From assembly GCA_021324265.1 (NCBI GenBank), contig JAJPJK010000009.1, positions 134,164 through 198,163 of the forward strand: a DNA stretch of 64,000 bases, written 5' to 3'. The position numbers and the translations under genes are program-made. Of the stretch, positions 17,523 to 28,783 are shown piece after piece (position 1 is the stretch's first letter; the number at the start of each line of letters is the position of its first letter). This DNA is from Thermoproteota archaeon (GTDB taxonomy: Archaea; Thermoproteota; Thermoprotei; Gearchaeales; Gearchaeaceae). The notes under the pieces were generated by a model. That model was not told the DNA's origin. It did not search any database and saw only the letters and a list, made by a program, of their open reading frames with translations.

Positions 17523-20500
17523 GCAAGCACGAAATTAAAACCGAAGATTTTTGGATTTTAGTTGAAAGCTTTGTAAAGGAAAGGGGTCTTGCAAGATTAC
17601 ATCTTGATTCTTATAATGAGTTCGTAAAGCGTGGTTTACAGCAAATTGTTGATGAAGTCAAGGTGATAGAGGCGCCTTCTAGCGTTAAAGGCTATTACAT
17701 TCAGTTAGGGTCAATAAAAGTAGGCGAGCCTAGAATAAAAGAAGCTAGAGGTTATCCTACCAAGGTTACGCCCAGCGAATGTAGGCTCAGAGGCCTAACA
17801 TATTCTGCACCTCTAATGCTAGAGATGACGCTTTATGTAGATAACGAGCCTCAAAGCACTGCAACTGTCGAGATAGGCGATCTTCCCGTAATGGTCAAGT
17901 CTGATATCTGCTATTTATCTAAGATGAATAGAGAGGAGCTCATAAAGGCAGGTGAAGATCCAGATGATCCAGGAGGCTATTTCATAGTGAATGGTTCAGA
18001 ACGTGTGATCGTTGCTCAAGAGGATTTAGCTGAAAATAGAATACTTGTAGATGTTGCCCAAAAAGGTTCAGCAGCGACTCATACAGCAAAAGTGATCTCA
18101 GCAATACCTGGCCAGCGTTCTTCAGTGATGGTTGAGAGATATAAAGACGGTTCGCTCTGGGTTTCATTCTCAGCCATTCCAGGCAAATTACCGCTTTTCA
18201 TTTTGATGCGTGCACTTGGAGTTTCTTCAGATCAGGAAATATTCAATGCTGTTTCAAGAGATGAGGATGTATGGCGTGAGCTGTATATATCGTCATTACA
18301 ATCTGAAAAAGTCCATAATACGGAAGAAGCGCTAGAATATATAGGTAACAGAGTCGCTCCAGGAAGTCCTCTAGATAAGAGAAAGGAAAGGGCGATGCAA
18401 GTCTTAGATAGGAATCTTTTGCCCCATTTGGGCATAAATCCTCAAGCAAGGATAAGGAAGGCCTATTATCTTGCTCAAATGGCAGGCGCAGTAATAGAGG
18501 CCTATCTAGGCAAGAGGTCACTTGATGATAAGGATCATTACATGAACAAACGCCTAAAGCTTGCTGGCGATATGATGGCTACGTTGTTCAGAAGTGTTTT
18601 TAAGGCATTTGTTACTGATGTAGCGTATCAACTAGATAAGTCAATAACGAAGAGGAGAGAAATCGAAATAACATCGCTGATAAGATCTGATATAATTACA
18701 GAAAAGATAATCTATGCATTAGCAACTGGTAACTGGGTCGGTGGGAAGACTGGAGTGAGCCAGCTCTTGGATAGGACGAACTACCTTTCTACGCTCAGCC
18801 ATCTGAGAAGAGTAATATCTCCGCTGAGCAGAACACAGCCAAACTTTGAAGCAAGGGATCTACATCCTACACAATGGGGCCGGATATGTCCTACTGAAAC
18901 TCCTGAAGGTCCTAATTGTGGTCTGGTAAAGAATCTAGCGCTTATGGCTACTATATCAGTAGGAGGCTATAGGGAGGAGATAAGGAATTATTTACTAACG
19001 AGCTTGAAAGTCTCTCCTAAGCTTAGTAAAGAAAAGGCAGCCGTTGTTTATCTCGATGGTGAACTGATTGGCTATCATGAAGATGCTGAAAGATTGGCTG
19101 AATCAATAAGGAAGCTTAGGAGGAAGCGTGTTCTACCTGCTGAACTAGGTGTAGCGGTATATGAGAAGGCGACAGGCAAAGAAGTTAGGATCAATACAGA
19201 TGCAGGTAGGGTATTAAGGCCGCTACTTTTGGTTGAAAAGGGCAAGTTGAAGATCACAAAAGATATCATCAATAAGGTAAAGGATGGCATATTAACTTGG
19301 AGCGATCTCGTTGGTGAGTATATTGAATACTTGGATGCAGAGGAAGAAGAGAATGCTTATGTCTGCGTAAATATTAAAGATCTAACTGAAGAGCATACAC
19401 ATCTCGAATTCCCTGCCGCTACGATGTTCGGTGTCGTTGCATCCGTTATTCCTTATGCAGAGCATAACCACTCTCCTAGGAACACTTTCGAAGCTGCTAT
19501 GGGTAAGCAAGCACTGGGTATACCATATTTGAATTTCTTCTTAAGGGCAGACTCGAGGGCTCAGCTTTTGCATTATCCACAAACTCCTTTAGTCATGACC
19601 AAGCCTATGAAGATAAGCGGTGTTCTAAGAAGACCTTTCGGCCAGAACATGGTAGTTGCAGTGTTATCCTATACAGGCTATAATATTCAAGATGCAGTTA
19701 TAATAAACAAGGGATCCGTAGATAGAGGCTTGGCGAGATCAACTTTTGTAAGGCTATATGAGAGCGAGGAGCGCAGATATCCTGGTGGCGCCCAAGATAG
19801 GATAGAAATACCTCAGCAAGGCGTTAAAGGATACTATGCACCAGAGTTTTATGCAAAGCTTGAAGAAGACGGCGTAATAATACCTGAAGTTGAAGTTAAA
19901 GGCGGTGAGATCTTGATAGGCAAGACTAGTCCGCCTAGGTTCGCTGAGGAATTCAAAGCAGTCGAGACTGCAGGGAATAGGAGAGATACCTCAGTAATGC
20001 TCAGGCATGAAGAAAAAGGCATCGTAGACCGTATCTTCTTAACGAACACGATCGATGATAACGTACTTGTAAGAGTAAAAGTTAGGGATTATAGAATCGC
20101 AGAGATAGGCGATAAGTTTGCTTCAAGACATGGTCAAAAAGGTGTCATTGGAATTTTACTTCCACATGAAGATATGCCTTTTACAGAGGATGGCATTGTT
20201 CCCGATCTCATCATCAATCCTCATGCAATTCCTTCGAGGATGACTGTAGGTCAGTTGCTTGAGTCGATTGCAGGTAAATATGCTGCCTTGAAGGGCAAGT
20301 TTGTAGATGCAACTCCCTTCGAAGGTGATGACTTAGAAGCGATAAAAAAGGAGCTTGAAAGATATGGCTTTAAGTCAACTGGAAAGGAAGTGCTCTATAA
20401 CGGCATTACAGGCGAGAAAATGGTTGCAGAAGTTTTCATAGGCATTACCTACTATCAAAAGTTGCATCACATGGTTAGTGATAAGATCCATGTAAGGGCA

Positions 20501-20857
20501 AGAGGTCCTGTTCAAATACTTACAAGGCAACCAACAGAAGGAAGGGCAAGGGAAGGAGGCTTAAGATTTGGAGAAATGGAAAGGGATTGTTTGATTGGCT
20601 ATGGTACTGCCTTTGTTCTCCAAGATGTCCTATTAGATATGTCAGATTCAGCTTACATTTATGTTTGTAAAAAATGCAATGCGCTGGCTTATTATGATGC
20701 CAAGAAAAACACACCTGTATGTTACTTCTGTGGCCCGCATAGAGAAGTAACAAAAGTTAAAACCACCTATGCCTTTACTGTTTTACTGAAAGAGCTTATG
20801 AGCATGTGCATCCATCCTAGAATATTATTAGAGGAGAAGATAGAGAGATGGTCGTAA
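17519..20857 (+). CDS. rpoB: RNA polymerase subunit B (Rpo2), unsplit
   Basis: The single 1112-residue protein carries all Rpo2 lobes. Seen are [17 protein letters not shown], the fork and lobe region, [21 protein letters not shown], the hybrid-binding and nucleotide-binding [15 protein letters not shown], and a C-terminal clamp zinc ribbon CKKC...CYFC near residues 1050-1072. Many euryarchaea have this subunit split into B' and B''; here it is intact, as in Thermoproteota. The overlap with rpoA1 is 10 bases. Confidence 0.98.
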   Translation: MSKHEIKTEDFWILVESFVKERGLARLHLDSYNEFVKRGLQQIVDEVKVIEAPSSVKGYYIQLGSIKVGEPRIKEARGYPTKVTPSECRLRGLTYSAPLMLEMTLYVDNEPQSTATVEIGDLPVMVKSDICYLSKMNREELIKAGEDPDDPGGYFIVNGSERVIVAQEDLAENRILVDVAQKGSAATHTAKVISAIPGQRSSVMVERYKDGSLWVSFSAIPGKLPLFILMRALGVSSDQEIFNAVSRDEDVWRELYISSLQSEKVHNTEEALEYIGNRVAPGSPLDKRKERAMQVLDRNLLPHLGINPQARIRKAYYLAQMAGAVIEAYLGKRSLDDKDHYMNKRLKLAGDMMATLFRSVFKAFVTDVAYQLDKSITKRREIEITSLIRSDIITEKIIYALATGNWVGGKTGVSQLLDRTNYLSTLSHLRRVISPLSRTQPNFEARDLHPTQWGRICPTETPEGPNCGLVKNLALMATISVGGYREEIRNYLLTSLKVSPKLSKEKAAVVYLDGELIGYHEDAERLAESIRKLRRKRVLPAELGVAVYEKATGKEVRINTDAGRVLRPLLLVEKGKLKITKDIINKVKDGILTWSDLVGEYIEYLDAEEEENAYVCVNIKDLTEEHTHLEFPAATMFGVVASVIPYAEHNHSPRNTFEAAMGKQALGIPYLNFFLRADSRAQLLHYPQTPLVMTKPMKISGVLRRPFGQNMVVAVLSYTGYNIQDAVIINKGSVDRGLARSTFVRLYESEERRYPGGAQDRIEIPQQGVKGYYAPEFYAKLEEDGVIIPEVEVKGGEILIGKTSPPRFAEEFKAVETAGNRRDTSVMLRHEEKGIVDRIFLTNTIDDNVLVRVKVRDYRIAEIGDKFASRHGQKGVIGILLPHEDMPFTEDGIVPDLIINPHAIPSRMTVGQLLESIAGKYAALKGKFVDATPFEGDDLEAIKKELERYGFKSTGKEVLYNGITGEKMVAEVFIGITYYQKLHHMVSDKIHVRARGPVQILTRQPTEGRAREGGLRFGEMERDCLIGYGTAFVLQDVLLDMSDSAYIYVCKKCNALAYYDAKKNTPVCYFCGPHREVTKVKTTYAFTVLLKELMSMCIHPRILLEEKIERWS

Positions 20858-23439
20858 GGGAAGAAACTGAATATACGATTAAGGGCATAAAGCTCAGTAT
20901 ACTATCGCCAGACGAGATTAGGAAGATGTCTGTCGTAGCAATAACTGTACCGGATACATATGATGAAGAGTGGACACCTATTCCTTTCGGTCTAATGGAT
21001 AGTAGGCTTGGAACAATAGAACCACTTCAAAGCTGTGCTACATGCGGCGAGAGAATGGAATCCTGTCCAGGACATTTCGGAAGAATAGAACTCATAAGAC
21101 CTGTGCTACATGTAGGTTTCATAAAGAACATATATCAAGCGCTCCAAGCTACTTGTGTAGAGTGCAAGAGAATATTGCTGAAAAAAGAAACGATTGAAAA
21201 ACTTCATGCACTTATAAAGAAGTATGTTGATAGAAATCAACCCTATTTCGCAAATCTCTTAATCAACCTTGCGAGTAAAAAGGCTTCTAAGACAGATATA
21301 TGCCCACATTGCAAAACACAACAGCCCAAGATAAAGTTTGAAAGACCGTTTTATTTCTATGAGGAAGGAGAGAAGGGCTCAAAGCTTCTCTCGCCTTATG
21401 ATATCTATGAACGCTTCAAGCAAATACCTGAAAGCGATGCTATCTTACTAGGTTTTATTCCTCCCAGTAGGCCTGAATATACAATACTATTCGTTTTACC
21501 AGTACCGCCAATCAGCATTAGGCCCTCTATAACGCTAGAAACTGGTGAGAGATCTGAAGATGACTTAACTCATAAGCTTGGAGATATCGTGAGAACCAAT
21601 GAGAAATTGAAGCAAAGTATTGATTCAGGTTCTCCGCAATTGATCATTGATGAGCATTGGAATCTACTCCAGTTCCATGTAGCAACGTATATAGATAATG
21701 AGATCGCAGGCTTGGCACAAAGCGTGCATAGATCTGGCAGGCCTCTTAAAACGCTTGCTCAGAGATTAAAGGGCAAAGAGGGTAGATTTAGAAACAATCT
21801 CTCAGGGAAAAGAGTCAATTTCTCTACGAGGACAGTCGTTTCTCCAGATCCATTCATAAGCATAAACGAGGTAGGTATTCCTTATGAAGCTGCTCTTAAA
21901 TTAACGATACCTGAAGCTGTAACAGCATGGAATATTGAAAGGCTAAGAAGGGCAGTGATAAATGGAACAGAGGTTCATCCTGGTGCTAATTATGTGATCA
22001 GGCCTGATGGTAGACAAATAGATCTTAGATTTGTCAAGGACAGAACCCAGCTAGCCCAGCAACTAGGCCCAGGCTGGATAGTTGAGAGGCATTTGCTCGA
22101 TGGGGAGCTTGTCATATTCAATAGACAGCCCTCGCTTCATAGGCTCTCTGTCATGGCCCATAGGATTAAGGTCTTGCCAGGTAAGACTTTGAGAATAAAT
22201 CCGATGGTATGTCCGCCTTATAATGCAGATTTCGATGGGGATGAGATGAACTTATTTGTCCCTCAATCACCTGAAGCCAGAGCAGAGCTGGAAGAAATAA
22301 TGACTGTTGAGAAACAAATACAGACTCCTAGATATGGTGGTTCAATCATAGGAGCATTACATGATTACATAACTTCAGCATTCCTTTTAACTAGGAAGGG
22401 CACGAAACTCAATCGTTTCGTAGCTGCATTCGTTATGGGAATGGGAGAATATAAAGGTGAGTTGAAGACTTCAGGGCGAGAAATATTCGAAAGCTTCCTT
22501 CCAGAAATAGATTACGAGAACAAGCCCATGGCAGTTTTCGATGAAGATGACAAGCTCTTGATCATAAAGAAGGGCAAAATAATAAAAGGTGTTATAGATC
22601 ATAACGCTATAGGTGATCAAAAGAATAAGACGCTGATTTCAAAGATATACTTCAATTATGGTCCAAGCGCTGCAGCAGCTTTCTTGGATAAGACTAGCAA
22701 GATGTTGCTTGGCTTCCTCGATCATTACGGTTTCAGCATTGGATTGGATGATCTTCATCTCGATGAGTCTGTCTACAAAGAAGTCGATGCACTAATTGCG
22801 AAGCATTTTGAAAAAGTCAACGAATACATCGAAAAATACAACAGAGGTGAACTTGAAAGAGAACCTGGTGCAACAATAGAGGAGACGTTGGAGCAACGCA
22901 TTATGGATGAGCTCAACATAGCTAGGGATGAAGCAGGAAAACTCGTTGAAAAGTATTTCTCGAAGGATAATTCTATTTTGATAACTGCAAAAACTGGAGC
23001 TAGAGGTAAGATGTTGAACTTATTCCATATGACTGCATGCATTGGTCAGCAAGCTTTAAGAGGCAAAAGAATAAACAGGGGCTACGAGAACAGGACACTT
23101 TCACACTTCAAGAAAGGAGATATATCGCCTGCTGCTAGAGGCTTCATAAAGAGCAACTACATAAAAGGGCTTTCTCCAATCGAATTCTTCTTCCATGCAG
23201 TTTCTGGAAGAGAAGGTCTTGTAGATACAGCTGTGAGGACATCCCAAAGCGGTTACATGCAGAGGAGATTGATAAATGCGCTTTTAGATCTCCATGCAGA
23301 ATACGATGGAACAGTTAGAGATAGCGAAGGGAATATTATCCAGTTCAGATATGGTGAAGATGGCGTTGATCCTAGCAAGAGCTATGGTCATGATCCTGTT
23401 GACTTAGATGGGATAATAAAAGAGGTGCTTGAGGAATGA
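20848..23439 (+). CDS. rpoA1: RNA polymerase subunit A' (Rpo1N)
   Basis: The 863-residue protein is the N-terminal two thirds of the largest subunit. It has the clamp zinc site ([16 protein letters not shown]), a second CVEC...CPHC zinc site, the catalytic Mg-binding [10 protein letters not shown] at residues 459-468, and bridge-helix sequence near its end ([21 protein letters not shown]). The break from A'' is at the usual archaeal position. Overlaps rpoA2 by four bases. Confidence 0.98.
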   Translation: MVVREETEYTIKGIKLSILSPDEIRKMSVVAITVPDTYDEEWTPIPFGLMDSRLGTIEPLQSCATCGERMESCPGHFGRIELIRPVLHVGFIKNIYQALQATCVECKRILLKKETIEKLHALIKKYVDRNQPYFANLLINLASKKASKTDICPHCKTQQPKIKFERPFYFYEEGEKGSKLLSPYDIYERFKQIPESDAILLGFIPPSRPEYTILFVLPVPPISIRPSITLETGERSEDDLTHKLGDIVRTNEKLKQSIDSGSPQLIIDEHWNLLQFHVATYIDNEIAGLAQSVHRSGRPLKTLAQRLKGKEGRFRNNLSGKRVNFSTRTVVSPDPFISINEVGIPYEAALKLTIPEAVTAWNIERLRRAVINGTEVHPGANYVIRPDGRQIDLRFVKDRTQLAQQLGPGWIVERHLLDGELVIFNRQPSLHRLSVMAHRIKVLPGKTLRINPMVCPPYNADFDGDEMNLFVPQSPEARAELEEIMTVEKQIQTPRYGGSIIGALHDYITSAFLLTRKGTKLNRFVAAFVMGMGEYKGELKTSGREIFESFLPEIDYENKPMAVFDEDDKLLIIKKGKIIKGVIDHNAIGDQKNKTLISKIYFNYGPSAAAAFLDKTSKMLLGFLDHYGFSIGLDDLHLDESVYKEVDALIAKHFEKVNEYIEKYNRGELEREPGATIEETLEQRIMDELNIARDEAGKLVEKYFSKDNSILITAKTGARGKMLNLFHMTACIGQQALRGKRINRGYENRTLSHFKKGDISPAARGFIKSNYIKGLSPIEFFFHAVSGREGLVDTAVRTSQSGYMQRRLINALLDLHAEYDGTVRDSEGNIIQFRYGEDGVDPSKSYGHDPVDLDGIIKEVLEE

Positions 23440-24659
23440 GCTTAACGCCTGAGCTAGTAGCTAAGCTTGAAAGAGAAGGTGTTTCAAAAGCCGTAATTGA
23501 ACAACTGAATGAAAAGCTTGCAAGCTATGGTAAGATAAGTGAAGATAAAATGGAGAAGATAGTAGACCGAGTAATAAAGAGCTACAAAAGAGCGCTCGTA
23601 GAACCAGGTGAAAATGTAGGCGTCGTAGCTGCGCAATCTGTAGGTGAACCTGGTACGCAGATGACGTTGAGGACTTTCCACTTCGTAGGAGTTAAGGAGC
23701 TCAATGTAACTCTTGGCCTTCCGAGGCTGATAGAGATTTTCGATGCGAGAAGCAAGCCAACTACGCCTACGATGATAATTCCAATAGATAAAAAGTATTC
23801 CAAGGATAGGGATAAGGCGTTCGAGATCGCTATAAAGCTAGAGGAGCTTCTTGTCGATGATGTTGTCGATTCCTCAACAATTGATATGGTGAACGATAGA
23901 ATTATATTTGAACTCAATCCAAACCTTCTTAGGAATAGAGGCATATCTTTAGAGGAACTTAAAGAGATATTGGAATCTAGGATCAAGTCAATCGAGGTAA
24001 AAATAACAGGAAGCCTTAAGAAGAAGGATGAACCTATTTACATGGAAGTATCTTCTAAGCGCGAGCTTAACATTCAGCAGTTGAACAAGCTCAAGGAAAG
24101 GATTCTCAAAGTTAGACTTAAGGGTATACCTAAGATAAGGAGGACTGTGATAAGGAAAGTCGAGCTGGGCAATGGCGATTATGAATACGTAATCGCTACT
24201 GAAGGTTCGAATTTGAAGGAGGTGATGAAAGTTGAGGGAATAGATAGGCGCCGCGTATATACGAATGATATATTTGAAGTATACAGATTGCTGGGCGTAG
24301 AGGCTGCTAGAGAGGTCATAATAAGGGAAGCGATCCGCGTTCTCGAAGACCAAGGCTTAGATGTCAATATAAGGCATGTAATGCTCATAGCTGATGCCAT
24401 GACTAGGACTGGAAGGATAAAGCAAATAGGAAGGCATGGCATCGTTGGAGATAAATCCAGTGTTTTGGCTAAGGCTGCCTTTGAGCTCACGACAAAGCAT
24501 CTCTATGATGCCGCTGCAAGGTCAGCTGTTGATAATCTCTTAGGCAATGCAGAGAATATAATAGCTGGCCAGCCCATCAGAAGCGGGACAGGTCATGTAA
24601 AGGTTTATTTAGACCTTTTGAAACTATTAGGTGAGTCCGAGGATGGTGGATCTACTTAA
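23436..24659 (+). CDS. rpoA2: RNA polymerase subunit A'' (Rpo1C)
   Basis: The 407-residue protein is the C-terminal third of the largest subunit, with the trigger-loop region [26 protein letters not shown] and the jaw and cleft segments ending in [10 protein letters not shown]. It works with A' and B in the catalytic core. Its last 17 bases overlap the preferred start of L30e. Confidence 0.98.
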   Translation: MSLTPELVAKLEREGVSKAVIEQLNEKLASYGKISEDKMEKIVDRVIKSYKRALVEPGENVGVVAAQSVGEPGTQMTLRTFHFVGVKELNVTLGLPRLIEIFDARSKPTTPTMIIPIDKKYSKDRDKAFEIAIKLEELLVDDVVDSSTIDMVNDRIIFELNPNLLRNRGISLEELKEILESRIKSIEVKITGSLKKKDEPIYMEVSSKRELNIQQLNKLKERILKVRLKGIPKIRRTVIRKVELGNGDYEYVIATEGSNLKEVMKVEGIDRRRVYTNDIFEVYRLLGVEAAREVIIREAIRVLEDQGLDVNIRHVMLIADAMTRTGRIKQIGRHGIVGDKSSVLAKAAFELTTKHLYDAAARSAVDNLLGNAENIIAGQPIRSGTGHVKVYLDLLKLLGESEDGGST

Positions 24660-24948
24660 AGAACTCTCTCTTCTCTTCAAAACAGGGAAAGTGGTATATG
24701 GGAATAAAGAAGTGATAAATGTTCTCTATCATGGTAAAGTATTGGGCGTGATCGTTGCTTCCAAAATACCCAAAGAAATATTCGATAAGGTCACTTATTA
24801 CTGCAAGATATCTGGGATTCCTTATTATGTATTCGATGGCACGAGTGCAGAACTAGGTAAGCTATGCGGCAAGCCCTTTATGATTAGTTCTATCGCTATT
24901 CTAAACCAAGGAGAATCTAACATATTGGAACTTTTCAAAAATGAGTGA
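24643..24948 (+). CDS. rpl30e: 50S ribosomal protein L30e
   Basis: From ATG 24643 the protein reads [19 protein letters not shown] and has about 101 residues, the size of L30e, with the L7Ae/L30e-fold central part ([14 protein letters not shown]...[28 protein letters not shown]). A GTG at 24631 would extend it by four residues inside rpoA2; ATG is preferred. L30e binds kink-turn RNA in the large subunit. Its place between rpoA2 and nusA is conserved in archaea. Confidence 0.94.
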   Translation: MVDLLKELSLLFKTGKVVYGNKEVINVLYHGKVLGVIVASKIPKEIFDKVTYYCKISGIPYYVFDGTSAELGKLCGKPFMISSIAILNQGESNILELFKNE

Positions 24949-25378
24949 AGGTATTAAACTTAGTAATCGCGAACTTGAGTTCATAAACCTTTTTGAGCTC
25001 ATCACCTCAGTAAGGGTTAAGGATTGCATAATAGACGAGCGTTTCAATAGAGCGATATTTCTCGTAGATCCGACGCAAGTCGGACTAGCAATAGGAAGGG
25101 GTGGAGAAAAAATAAATGCTTTTAAAAAGCTTTCTTCGATGGACGCTGAAATAGTGCCTTTCTATGAGGATCTAGATAGGCTTATTAGAGGTGTTTTTCT
25201 ACCCTTTGAGATAAAGGATGTCAAGATTTCTCAAAATAATAAGGGAGAAAAACTTGTGCTCATATACGTTGATCCTGCATCTAAGGCAAAGGTCATAGGT
25301 GCTTCAGGGAGAAATGTAGTTAAAGCTAGACTTATACTTGCACGCTATCATGGTATAAAGAATGTTGTCGTTGTTTAA
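24941..25378 (+). CDS. nusA: NusA-like KH-domain transcription factor
   Basis: The 145-residue archaeal NusA has two KH domains and lacks the bacterial N-terminal and S1 domains. GxxG loops are seen as AIGRGGEKINAF and VIGASGRNVVKAR. It is thought to bind RNA in transcription or rRNA synthesis. Overlaps the L30e end by eight bases. Confidence 0.95.
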   Translation: MSEGIKLSNRELEFINLFELITSVRVKDCIIDERFNRAIFLVDPTQVGLAIGRGGEKINAFKKLSSMDAEIVPFYEDLDRLIRGVFLPFEIKDVKISQNNKGEKLVLIYVDPASKAKVIGASGRNVVKARLILARYHGIKNVVVV

Positions 25379-25417
25379 GGAAAAATTAATATACAAAAGG
25401 CGTATAGAGTAAGAGAT

Positions 25418-25855
25418 ATGGGTAAATCACCTGCAGGCTTATATGCTGCTCGCAAGCTCATTAAGAAGAGGCAAAAGTTTAGATGGAGTAAAATAACCTA
25501 TAAAAGAAGAGTACTAAAACTCAAGGAAAAATTCGATCCACTTGAAGGTGCGCCTCAGGCAAGAGGAATTGTGATCGAGAAGGTTGGAGTTGAATCAAGG
25601 CAGCCTAACTCAGCAGTTAGGAAGTGTGTTCGTGTTCAGCTTGTGAAGAATGGCAAAGTTATAACTGCATTTGTACCTAAAGATGGTGCGCTTAACATAA
25701 TTAGTGAACATGATGAAGTAATAGTGGAAGGCATAGGAGGCCCTCAAGGAAGGGCATATGGAGACTTGCCTGGCGTAAGATACAAAGTCGTGAAGGTAAA
25801 TGGGGTTGCATTGAGTGAAGTACTTAAGGGTAAGAAGCAAAAGCCACAAAGATGA
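25418..25855 (+). CDS. rps12: 30S ribosomal protein S12
   Basis: The 145-residue protein contains the conserved decoding-centre loop [17 protein letters not shown] and [19 protein letters not shown] (archaeal/eukaryal uS12). It is a decoding-site protein. An AT-rich TATA-like stretch at 25384-25394 precedes it. Overlaps S7 by four bases. Confidence 0.97.
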   Translation: MGKSPAGLYAARKLIKKRQKFRWSKITYKRRVLKLKEKFDPLEGAPQARGIVIEKVGVESRQPNSAVRKCVRVQLVKNGKVITAFVPKDGALNIISEHDEVIVEGIGGPQGRAYGDLPGVRYKVVKVNGVALSEVLKGKKQKPQR

Positions 25856-26433
25856 GCCAGACGATAAGCCCTAACATTCTTGTATTTGGAAAATGGAGTA
25901 CTGATGGCATAACAGTAAATGATCCTTCTTTACAAAGATACATCGCTCTCAAGCCTATTCATGCACCTCATATGGGCGGAAGATATGCAAAGAAAAGATT
26001 TGCAAAAAGTGAAGTTCCCATATATGAAAGGCTTGCGAATCATCTCATGAAGAAGGGTAGAAATCAAGGAAAAAAACTAAAAGCTCTCAATATTGTTAGA
26101 AAGGCATTCGTCATCGTTGAGAGTAGGACAAAGCAAAATCCCATTCAGATTTTAGTTAGGGCAATAGAGAACGCATCGCCTAGGGAAGAAACTACTAGGA
26201 TATTGTTAGGAGGTATCGTTTATCATGTAGCAGTAGATAGCGCTCCGCAGCGAAGAGTTGACCTAGCGCTAAGATGGATTTGCGAGGGTGCAAGGATGGC
26301 TTCATTTAACAATCCTAAACCAATTGAAGAATCCCTTGCAGAGGAGCTTATCCTCGCTGCGAGCAACGATTCAAAATCTTATGCAATTAGGAAAAAAGAA
26401 GAAGTCGAGCGTGTTGCACTTGCATCACGTTAA
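25852..26433 (+). CDS. rps7: 30S ribosomal protein S7
   Basis: The 193-residue uS7 shows the RNA-binding [16 protein letters not shown] and [16 protein letters not shown] segments and the C-terminal beta-hairpin/helix region ([17 protein letters not shown]). It nucleates the 30S head. Second gene of the S12-S7-EF1A-S10 cluster. Confidence 0.97.
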   Translation: MSQTISPNILVFGKWSTDGITVNDPSLQRYIALKPIHAPHMGGRYAKKRFAKSEVPIYERLANHLMKKGRNQGKKLKALNIVRKAFVIVESRTKQNPIQILVRAIENASPREETTRILLGGIVYHVAVDSAPQRRVDLALRWICEGARMASFNNPKPIEESLAEELILAASNDSKSYAIRKKEEVERVALASR

Positions 26434-26436
26434 AAG

Positions 26437-26445
26437 TTTATAAAT
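26437..26445 (+). promoter_or_regulatory. TATA box of the EF1A-S10 unit
   Basis: TTTATAAAT lies 40 bases upstream of the EF1A ATG, in the 43-base gap after S7. Strong match to an archaeal TATA box, so EF1A can be made independently of the ribosomal genes before it. Confidence 0.6.
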
Positions 26446-26476
26446 AGATAAAACAAATAATCAATACGTTCGCATC

Positions 26477-27772
26477 ATGGCGGAGAAAAAACCCCATTTG
26501 AATTTGATAGTAGCAGGGCATGTTGATCATGGTAAATCTACTACTACAGGCCATATTCTAACATTGCTAGGTGTAGTGGATAAAAAGCGATTATCGGAGC
26601 TTGAGGAGGAAGCTAAAAAGAGAGGTAAAGAGTTCGCCAAATACGCTTGGATATTAGATACATACAAGGAGGAAAGGGAAAGAGATATGACGATAGATCT
26701 TACATTCCTAAAATTCGAGACCAAAAAATATTTCTTCACCATAATAGATTCACCGGGCCATAGAGACTTCGTAAAGAACATGGTAACAGGTGCTTCACAA
26801 GCTGATGCTGCGCTTTTGATTGTCTCTGCTAAGAAAGGTGAGTTCGAGGCTGGAATAGGCGCTACAGGTCAAACAAGAGAGCATGCATTCTTATTGAGGA
26901 CTATGGGTGTGAATCAAATAATCGTAGGCGTAAACAAAATGGATGATCCTTCAGTTAACTGGAGTAAGGAAAGATTTGAAGAAGTTAGGAAGGGTATATT
27001 AGATCTCTTAAGGCAAGTAGGATATCCAGTAGATAAAATCAGAGTTATACCAATATCTGCATGGTATGGCGACAATCTCGTAGAGAGGAGTAAGAATACT
27101 CCTTGGTACAATGGTCCTACGCTGGCAGAGGCGTTTGATGAACTCGTTGTTCCTCCAAGGCCAGTAGATAAACCACTTAGGATACCCATTGAGGCGGTTT
27201 ATTCAATTACAGGTGTAGGTACTGTACCTGTAGGCAAGGTTGAGACAGGTAGATTAAAGGTTGGCGATGTCGTTATTGTAATGCCAAGCGGTAAGAAAGG
27301 TGAAGTGAGATCGATAGAAACCCATCACACACCTATTCAAGAAGCACTCCCTGGCGATAATATAGGTTTCAACGTTAAGGGTCTTGAAAAAGCAGATATC
27401 AAGCGAGGTGATGTCGTAGGTCCTGCTGACAATCCTCCAACTGTAGCGCAAGCCTTCGTAGCTAGGATATTCGTAATTTATCATCCTACATCGATCGCAG
27501 TAGGCTATACTCCAGTTATGCACGTACATACTGCTACAGGTCCTGTAAAATTTGAAGAAATACAGAAGAAGTTAGATCCTAGAACTGGTGCAACGATAGA
27601 AGAGAATCCTAAGTTCATAAAGCAAGGTGATGCAGCGATCGTTAAGCTAAGACCTATCAAGCCTCTAATAGTAGAGAAATATTCAGACTTTCCAGGACTG
27701 GGTAGATTTGCGATAAGAGATATGGGAAGGACTGTAGCTGCAGGCGTAGTTCTTGATGTAATTAAGGCATAA
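26477..27772 (+). CDS. tuf: Translation elongation factor 1-alpha (aEF1A)
   Basis: The 431-residue GTPase delivers aminoacyl-tRNA to the ribosome. G-motifs: GHVDHGKST near residues 14-22, DSPGHRDF (G3), NKMDDPS (G4). Domains 2 and 3 follow (GTVPVGKVETGRLKVGD, PGLGRFAIRDMGRTVAAG). The C-terminus has the archaeal/eukaryal form. Its stop codon shares one base with the S10 start. Confidence 0.98.
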   Translation: MAEKKPHLNLIVAGHVDHGKSTTTGHILTLLGVVDKKRLSELEEEAKKRGKEFAKYAWILDTYKEERERDMTIDLTFLKFETKKYFFTIIDSPGHRDFVKNMVTGASQADAALLIVSAKKGEFEAGIGATGQTREHAFLLRTMGVNQIIVGVNKMDDPSVNWSKERFEEVRKGILDLLRQVGYPVDKIRVIPISAWYGDNLVERSKNTPWYNGPTLAEAFDELVVPPRPVDKPLRIPIEAVYSITGVGTVPVGKVETGRLKVGDVVIVMPSGKKGEVRSIETHHTPIQEALPGDNIGFNVKGLEKADIKRGDVVGPADNPPTVAQAFVARIFVIYHPTSIAVGYTPVMHVHTATGPVKFEEIQKKLDPRTGATIEENPKFIKQGDAAIVKLRPIKPLIVEKYSDFPGLGRFAIRDMGRTVAAGVVLDVIKA

Positions 27773-28080
27773 TGCCAAGGATAGCAAGGATTTATCTTTC
27801 AGCAACTGATATAAGAGAACTTGAAAGTGTAGTTAAGGAAATAAAGACGATAGCTGATGAGCAAAATGCAAGAGTTGCTGGCCCTGTTCCTTTGCCAACA
27901 AAGCGTTTGAGAGTAGTTACAAGGAAGACGCCTTGCGGAGACGGCACGCATACATTTGATCGCTGGGAGCTAAGGATTCATAAAAGGATCATTGATATCC
28001 TCGCTTCAGAGAACGTAATGCGACAGCTTGCAAGAATAAAGGTGCCTCCTTCTGTAAGGATTTCGATCAATATAAGATAA
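27772..28080 (+). CDS. rps10: 30S ribosomal protein S10
   Basis: The 102-residue uS10 has GPVPLPTKRLRVVTRKTPCGDGTHTFDRWELRIHKR, the ribosome-binding loop of the family. It follows EF1A as in most archaea. The stop abuts an intergenic region leading to tRNA-Ser. Confidence 0.98.
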   Translation: MPRIARIYLSATDIRELESVVKEIKTIADEQNARVAGPVPLPTKRLRVVTRKTPCGDGTHTFDRWELRIHKRIIDILASENVMRQLARIKVPPSVRISINIR

Positions 28081-28124
28081 AGCTTATTAGAACTTTCTTT
28101 CTTTATTCTATTTAGCCGGGATTA

Positions 28125-28222
28125 GCCGGGATAATAATTTCCCGAAAGCCTAGCCAGGAAAGGCGCAGGCCTTGAGAGCCTGTGGGCTTTTGCCCTCGTG
28201 GGTTCAAATCCCACTCCCGGCG
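28125..28222 (+). tRNA. tRNA-Ser(TGA) with a 14-nt intron at position 8/9
   Basis: Long variable arm tRNA with acceptor GCCGGGA/TCCCGGC, anticodon loop CTTGAGA on stem CAGGC/GCCTG (anticodon TGA) and T-arm GTGGGTTCAAATCCCAC, discriminator G. The two other serine tRNAs here start GCCGGGATAGCCTAGCC. This one has 14 extra bases inserted after GCCGGGAT; removing 28133-28146 restores that sequence exactly. CCA is not encoded. Confidence 0.9.
28133..28146 (+). other. Predicted bulge-helix-bulge intron in tRNA-Ser(TGA)
   Basis: Central 4-bp helix CGGG (28127-28130, exon) with CCCG (28141-28144, intron). Three-base bulges ATA (28131-28133) and AAA (28145-28147) flank it. Cutting each bulge after its second base removes 14 bases and joins GCCGGGAT to AGCCTAGCC. 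The outer helix is short (GC with GC), so this is a relaxed motif. Confidence 0.82.
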
Positions 28223-28367
28223 TTTTTGAACATTTGTCTATAAGTTCTCTTTTATATTCGATTTTTTTATGCATTTTCATCCAACCTAAGAAAGAATTTC
28301 TTTTATTAACCCAACATTTTATTACAAAAATTTTTTAAGTGAGTATAAGCTCATAACATAGTAGTAG

Positions 28368-28760
28368 ATGGGGGCTAGGGAACAATTAGAACAAGTATTC
28401 ACCTTGGAACTCGGAAGACATATAATCGCAGACATAATTGTAGAGGACGGTAGCGTACTCAAAGATGTCAATTATTTAAGAAATTTATTATATAACGCGG
28501 CCAAATTGGCGAATTTGAACGTAATAAGCGATAATTACACAATTTTCGAAAACACTGGCGGCGTATCACTTTTACTCTTCATTTCAGAATCCCATGTCTC
28601 TATCCATACTTGGCCTGAATATTCTTTCGCAGCTGTAGATATATTTACATGCGGTAAGGATGCTGATCCTTGGAAGGCATACGATTATATTATCAGAGAA
28701 CTCAAAGCAAGGGTTGTGAATAAGAAGGAAATAAAGCGGGTATTATCTTTAAAGAAATAA
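28368..28760 (+). CDS. speH: S-adenosylmethionine decarboxylase proenzyme family (SpeH; may be arginine decarboxylase)
   Basis: The 130-residue pyruvoyl-type proenzyme carries the self-cleavage region SESHVSIHTWPEYSFAAVDIFTCG, where cleavage before Ser makes the pyruvoyl group; the His and Cys of the active site are present. The family makes decarboxylated AdoMet for polyamines. In Thermoproteota a paralogue of this fold is an arginine decarboxylase, and the two cannot be separated by eye. Monocistronic, upstream of the short gene at 28784. Confidence 0.9.
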   Translation: MGAREQLEQVFTLELGRHIIADIIVEDGSVLKDVNYLRNLLYNAAKLANLNVISDNYTIFENTGGVSLLLFISESHVSIHTWPEYSFAAVDIFTCGKDADPWKAYDYIIRELKARVVNKKEIKRVLSLKK

Positions 28761-28783
28761 ATTAGGTCACAGAAAAATTGAAT

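Noticed and set aside
28115-28222. tRNA-Ser(TGA) starting at 28115 with a 23-base intron
   Set aside because: It would leave three bases between acceptor and D stems and needs cuts that do not match three-base bulges, whereas the 28125 start restores the sequence of the other serine tRNAs.
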